Shown here: positions 28,740 to 31,155 of the stretch, one piece after another
Numbering within the stretch: the first letter of the stretch is position 1
How the letters are laid out: every line of letters starts with the position of its first letter
Assembly: GCA_036667875.1 (NCBI GenBank)
Contig: JAVWTD010000010.1
Coordinates: forward strand, 1 to 31,155
DNA length: 31,155 nt
Direction: 5' to 3'
Source of the DNA: CAJGDV01 sp036667875
GTDB taxonomy: Bacteria; Bacillota_I; Bacilli_A; RF39; UBA660
Translations under genes and position numbers: made by a program
Notes under the pieces: generated by a model
Database searches by the model: none
Told to the model about the DNA's origin: nothing
What the model saw: the letters and a program-made list of their open reading frames with translations, nothing else

Positions 28740-29836
28740 TTAAATTAAAAATTAAAAACAAATCACCAGAAAAATTTTATAAAAAACTAAACAAAAATAA
28801 CATAAACATCTATGACATAAGAAACAGTACATTTAAAATAAACGACAAAGACCTAGAAAAAACCATAAAATTAAAAACAATATATGATATAGAAGTAATA
28901 GATAAAACAGGCTTTAAAAGCACCTTAAAAAAATTAAACAAAATATTTTTAGCATCCATTTTCTTTAGTCTATTACTAATTATATTATTATCTAATATAA
29001 TATTTAAAATAGAAATAGTAACCGATAATAAACACTTGCAAAAAATCATAAAAGAAGAACTCAAAGAAAACGGAATAATAGTACACCATCTAAAAAAGAA
29101 CTCAAAGAAAATAAAAAAAATAGAAAGAAATATCTTAAAAAAACACAAAGATAAAATAGAATGGATATCAATAATAAATACAGGCACAAAATATACAATA
29201 AAATTACAATCAAGAATCATAAGTAAACCACAAAAACAATTAAACCCAAGAGACCTCGTAGCCAAAAAAAACGCCGTCATCCTCAAAATAGAATCATCTG
29301 ATGGACAAATCTTAAAAGAAAAAGGTAATTACGTTTTAAAAGGAGAAACAATCATCTCAGGCAGTATAAAATTAAACGAAGAAACAAAAAAAATAATTCC
29401 CGCCAAAGGAAGAATCTATGGAGAAGTATGGTATCAACTCAAAGTAGAATACCCCTATATTTACTACAATCAAATTAATACTAAACAAAAAAAGTATATA
29501 AAAGTAAAATTTTTAAATCATCAATATTACTTATTTGAAAAACCAAAACAAAAAAATAAAGAAATAAAGAAAAAAAGTATATTTACTTTTCCCTTTGAAA
29601 TAGGTATCTTTTGGGAAAAAGAAAGAAAAAACAAAAGCACAATCCTAACAGTCGAAGAAATGAAAGAACAAGCCCTAAAAACTGCAAGAAATAAAATAAA
29701 TAATAAACTCAAAAAAAACGAACATATAATCCATGAAAAAGAACTAAAAGAAACTTTAATAGATAGTAAAATAGTACTAGAAATGTTCTATTCCGTATAC
29801 GAAGATATTACTGACTATAAAGATATAGTTAAATAA
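28736..29836 (+). CDS. yqfD: Sporulation protein YqfD
   Basis: 366 residues, slightly shorter than Bacillus YqfD (about 398). The N-terminal ~80 residues are cytoplasmic, starting with a short basic strand-rich domain (YKKLNKNNINIYDIRN). One transmembrane helix (IFLASIFFSLLLIILLSNIIF, about 70-92) leads to a domain outside the mother-cell cytosol with 'KLQSRIISKPQ...PRDLVAKKNAVILKIESSDGQILKEKGNYVLKGETIISG', the YqfD signature with the conserved P-x-D/N-L-V-A stretch. The context, coupled to yqfC, confirms the call. In Bacillus the pair is followed by phoH; here the next gene is convergent and unrelated, so the phoH-era neighbourhood is lost. Confidence 0.9.
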   Translation: MIKLKIKNKSPEKFYKKLNKNNINIYDIRNSTFKINDKDLEKTIKLKTIYDIEVIDKTGFKSTLKKLNKIFLASIFFSLLLIILLSNIIFKIEIVTDNKHLQKIIKEELKENGIIVHHLKKNSKKIKKIERNILKKHKDKIEWISIINTGTKYTIKLQSRIISKPQKQLNPRDLVAKKNAVILKIESSDGQILKEKGNYVLKGETIISGSIKLNEETKKIIPAKGRIYGEVWYQLKVEYPYIYYNQINTKQKKYIKVKFLNHQYYLFEKPKQKNKEIKKKSIFTFPFEIGIFWEKERKNKSTILTVEEMKEQALKTARNKINNKLKKNEHIIHEKELKETLIDSKIVLEMFYSVYEDITDYKDIVK

Positions 29837-29837
29837 A

Positions 29838-29867
29838 AAAAGATAATATTTTTATTATCTTTTCTTA
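29838..29867. terminator. Bidirectional terminator
   Basis: AAAAGATAATA (29838-29848), loop TTTT, TATTATCTTTT (29853-29863). A-run and T-run flank it, serving yqfD and the convergent gene. Confidence 0.85.
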
Positions 29868-30946
29868 AGTATTGATTTTTTAGTAAAAATATTTGTTTTG
29901 ATACTTGCCACTAAATAGTCTATTACTTTATCTAATACAATTTTATCTTCTTTACTTATATTTCTATATTTTTTAATAATATTTTTAGCACCTATATACC
30001 ACTTCGTATCTATCTCCCTAAATGTTCTTATATTTGATGATATAAGAACATTGTAAAGAATATTAACAAATTTTTCTCTTTCCTCAAGAGATATCTTAGA
30101 AAGCCACTCGGATACTATTTTATTTATCCTTCTACTATTATCATCTATTTCTTCAAGATAAACTAAATCATCTCTTTCAATTTTCCATGAATACAAATCA
30201 TGCTGTAAAATAAATTTCTCACTACTGTTAACAACCAAATAATTATCATTATTATTAAGTAATCTCCCTATAATAGATGTTTGAGGAATAAATGAATGAA
30301 TTTTTTTTTCAATTTCTTTATAATTTTCATCATCCATAGTGTCTTCAAGAAATCCTGGACCATCATTATTGTAAACGCTTATTATTTTATTTTTTATTTC
30401 TTTTTTAGCATTAACGGATGCATATATGGCAAGGTTTCCACCCTTCGAGTGACCCCCAACTATAACTTTAGTATTATCATTTACTTCAATATTGTTTAAA
30501 TATAAAAGTGCTTTCTTTTGACCTGGAATAGTATCTAAAAAGATCATATTGAAATCTTCTTTCCAACCAACAAAAGAATCATCTGTGCCCCTAAAAGCAA
30601 CATATAAACAATCACCCGGCAAGTCTATTGAAAGAGCTGCAAATTGTTGCTCAAGTTTATAATCAATTTCATGAATAAAATTAGATAAACATAAACCCCC
30701 AAATCGCTTACTTTCAGCTAAAACTTTAAATAATTTAAAATCATTCTTGCATAAAAACATATCTTCCTTAAAATTAAGTGATTTTTGAAAGCATTCTTCT
30801 ATTGTTAATCTTTCGTTATTATTAATAATATTTTCAAATGGTAAATAAGATAAACGAGAAAATATCAGATTATCAACCTCATTAAATAGAACTTGATTAA
30901 AATCTAAATCTCCACGCCAATATATGTAATCAAATATATCTCCCAT
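29855..30946 (-). CDS. DUF2974/Mbeg1-like alpha/beta-hydrolase fold protein
   Basis: 363 residues on the minus strand, ATG 30946 with GGAGG upstream. A lipase-like serine hydrolase fold: VAFRGTDDSFVGWKEDFNM (about 110-130) is the Mbeg1/DUF2974 strand-turn segment containing the oxyanion-side FRGTD, and GGHSKGGNLAIYAS (about 162-175) is the nucleophile elbow with Ser in GHSKG. GPGF (about 197) and a C-terminal helical region (residues 240-363) follow. In this family the substrate is unknown, possibly lipid or peptide. No signal peptide, so cytosolic. Monocistronic and convergent with yqfD. Confidence 0.9.
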   Translation of the reverse strand: MGDIFDYIYWRGDLDFNQVLFNEVDNLIFSRLSYLPFENIINNNERLTIEECFQKSLNFKEDMFLCKNDFKLFKVLAESKRFGGLCLSNFIHEIDYKLEQQFAALSIDLPGDCLYVAFRGTDDSFVGWKEDFNMIFLDTIPGQKKALLYLNNIEVNDNTKVIVGGHSKGGNLAIYASVNAKKEIKNKIISVYNNDGPGFLEDTMDDENYKEIEKKIHSFIPQTSIIGRLLNNNDNYLVVNSSEKFILQHDLYSWKIERDDLVYLEEIDDNSRRINKIVSEWLSKISLEEREKFVNILYNVLISSNIRTFREIDTKWYIGAKNIIKKYRNISKEDKIVLDKVIDYLVASIKTNIFTKKSILKKR

Positions 30947-30964
30947 AAATTACCTCCATAACTA

Positions 30965-30970
30965 ATTATA
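30965..30970 (-). promoter_or_regulatory. -10 box of the DUF2974 gene
   Basis: TATAAT on the minus strand (30970-30965). The ribosome site GGAGG (30957-30953) begins about 8 nt after it, so the transcript leader is only about 12 nt. The -35 region is weak. Confidence 0.5.
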
Positions 30971-31080
30971 ACACTTTTTATTAGTATAAAGAAAGTATTA
31001 ATAATCAACAAGTTTTATATAAAAAACACTTTAATTTATAGTCACTTAAATAAATCTCACACGTTATTGCTGTAAACCTA

Positions 31081-31130
31081 AAATTTAACTATGTACTTTA
31101 TTTTCTAAATTTGTTATAATTATTTAAGAA
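31081..31130 (+). repeat. Promoter element, copy B of the 50-bp repeat
   Basis: 44 of 50 positions match 25841-25890. TATAAT at 31115-31120. Ribosome site AAGAAGG (31127-31133) and ATG 31146 follow directly. The preceding 30971-31080 holds nothing recognisable. Confidence 0.65.
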
Positions 31131-31145
31131 GGTAGGTAGTATAAT

Positions 31146-31155
31146 ATGAAAAAAA
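31146..31155 (+). CDS. Start of a gene cut by the window end
   Basis: ATG 31146 followed by AAA codons (Met-Lys-Lys), with RBS and promoter immediately upstream. Only three codons are visible. A Lys-rich start is compatible with a signal peptide, but nothing can be concluded. Confidence 0.5.

Noticed and set aside
28810..29286. 158-residue hydrophobic frame on the minus strand in yqfD
   Set aside because: Antisense of a Lys/Asn-rich coding region always looks Phe/Leu/Ile-rich; no initiation signals.
1..31155. Mycoplasma-type code (TGA as Trp), suggested by the low GC
   Set aside because: TGA ends rnfA, rnfB and yqfC homologues at their expected ends, in coupling overlaps, and conserved Trp residues are TGG.
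1..31155. tRNA or rRNA genes, insertion sequences or prophage genes
   Set aside because: No cloverleaf-compatible GC-rich stretch, rRNA signature, transposase motif or terminal inverted repeats were seen; the window reads as ordinary chromosome apart from the CRISPR edge.

Overview
The window is very AT-rich and has bacterial gene organisation: tight operons, strong AGGAGG-type ribosome binding sites, TATAAT promoters and simple hairpin-plus-T-run terminators. TGA is used as a stop (for example the rnfA, rnfB and yqfC homologues) and Trp is encoded by TGG, so the genetic code is the standard bacterial one and not the mycoplasma code. An intact sigK and homologues of spoVID, ysxE, yqfC and yqfD mark a spore former of the Bacilli/Firmicutes. 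The low GC and short genes suggest a reduced, deep-branching, probably anaerobic Bacilli lineage of the RF39/Erysipelotrichia/Mollicutes-related kind. That placement is inference; the endospore genes are direct evidence.

Layout. 1-800: leader-distal end of a type II-A-like CRISPR array, two small unknown genes and, on the minus strand, an anti-repeat that could belong to a tracrRNA. 866-3368: DEAD-box RNA helicase and a membrane protein with a bactofilin-like repeat domain. 3449-5524: an operon with a membrane-anchored BRCT-like protein, a HAD phosphatase and deoxyribose-phosphate aldolase. 5538-8575: Lon protease coupled to an unknown 212-residue protein. 8555-10123: spoVID-ysxE spore coat pair. 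10296-15450: a compact Rnf (ferredoxin/NAD redox-driven ion pump) operon with an altered subunit layout: RnfD fused to two FMN-binding RnfG-like domains, a detached RnfG-like membrane anchor, an extra Cys-rich mini membrane protein and a very short RnfB. 15445-16601 (minus): sigK and a zinc-ribbon protein. 16765-19535: lipoprotein, then PadR regulator with a DUF1700-type membrane protein. 19633-25810: an unknown protein with gltX, then a T-box-controlled pheS-pheT operon. 25841-28485: Fic protein and a large unknown helical protein. 28464-29867: yqfC-yqfD. 29855-30970 (minus): DUF2974/Mbeg1-like hydrolase. The window ends at the start of one more gene.

How it fits together. Three sporulation units (spoVID-ysxE, sigK, yqfC-yqfD) share a sigma-E-like promoter pattern (ATA-type -35, 14-nt spacer, CATANNNT-like -10), unlike the TATAAT promoters of the other genes. 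This suggests a mother-cell regulon with SigK downstream of SigE, as in Bacillus. The Rnf operon implies energy conservation by ferredoxin-dependent ion pumping, with covalently bound FMN installed by an ApbE enzyme encoded elsewhere. The most unusual signals are the CRISPR-edge anti-repeat, the rearranged Rnf operon with two unannotated mini genes, the BRCT-membrane protein and a 50-bp promoter element found twice.
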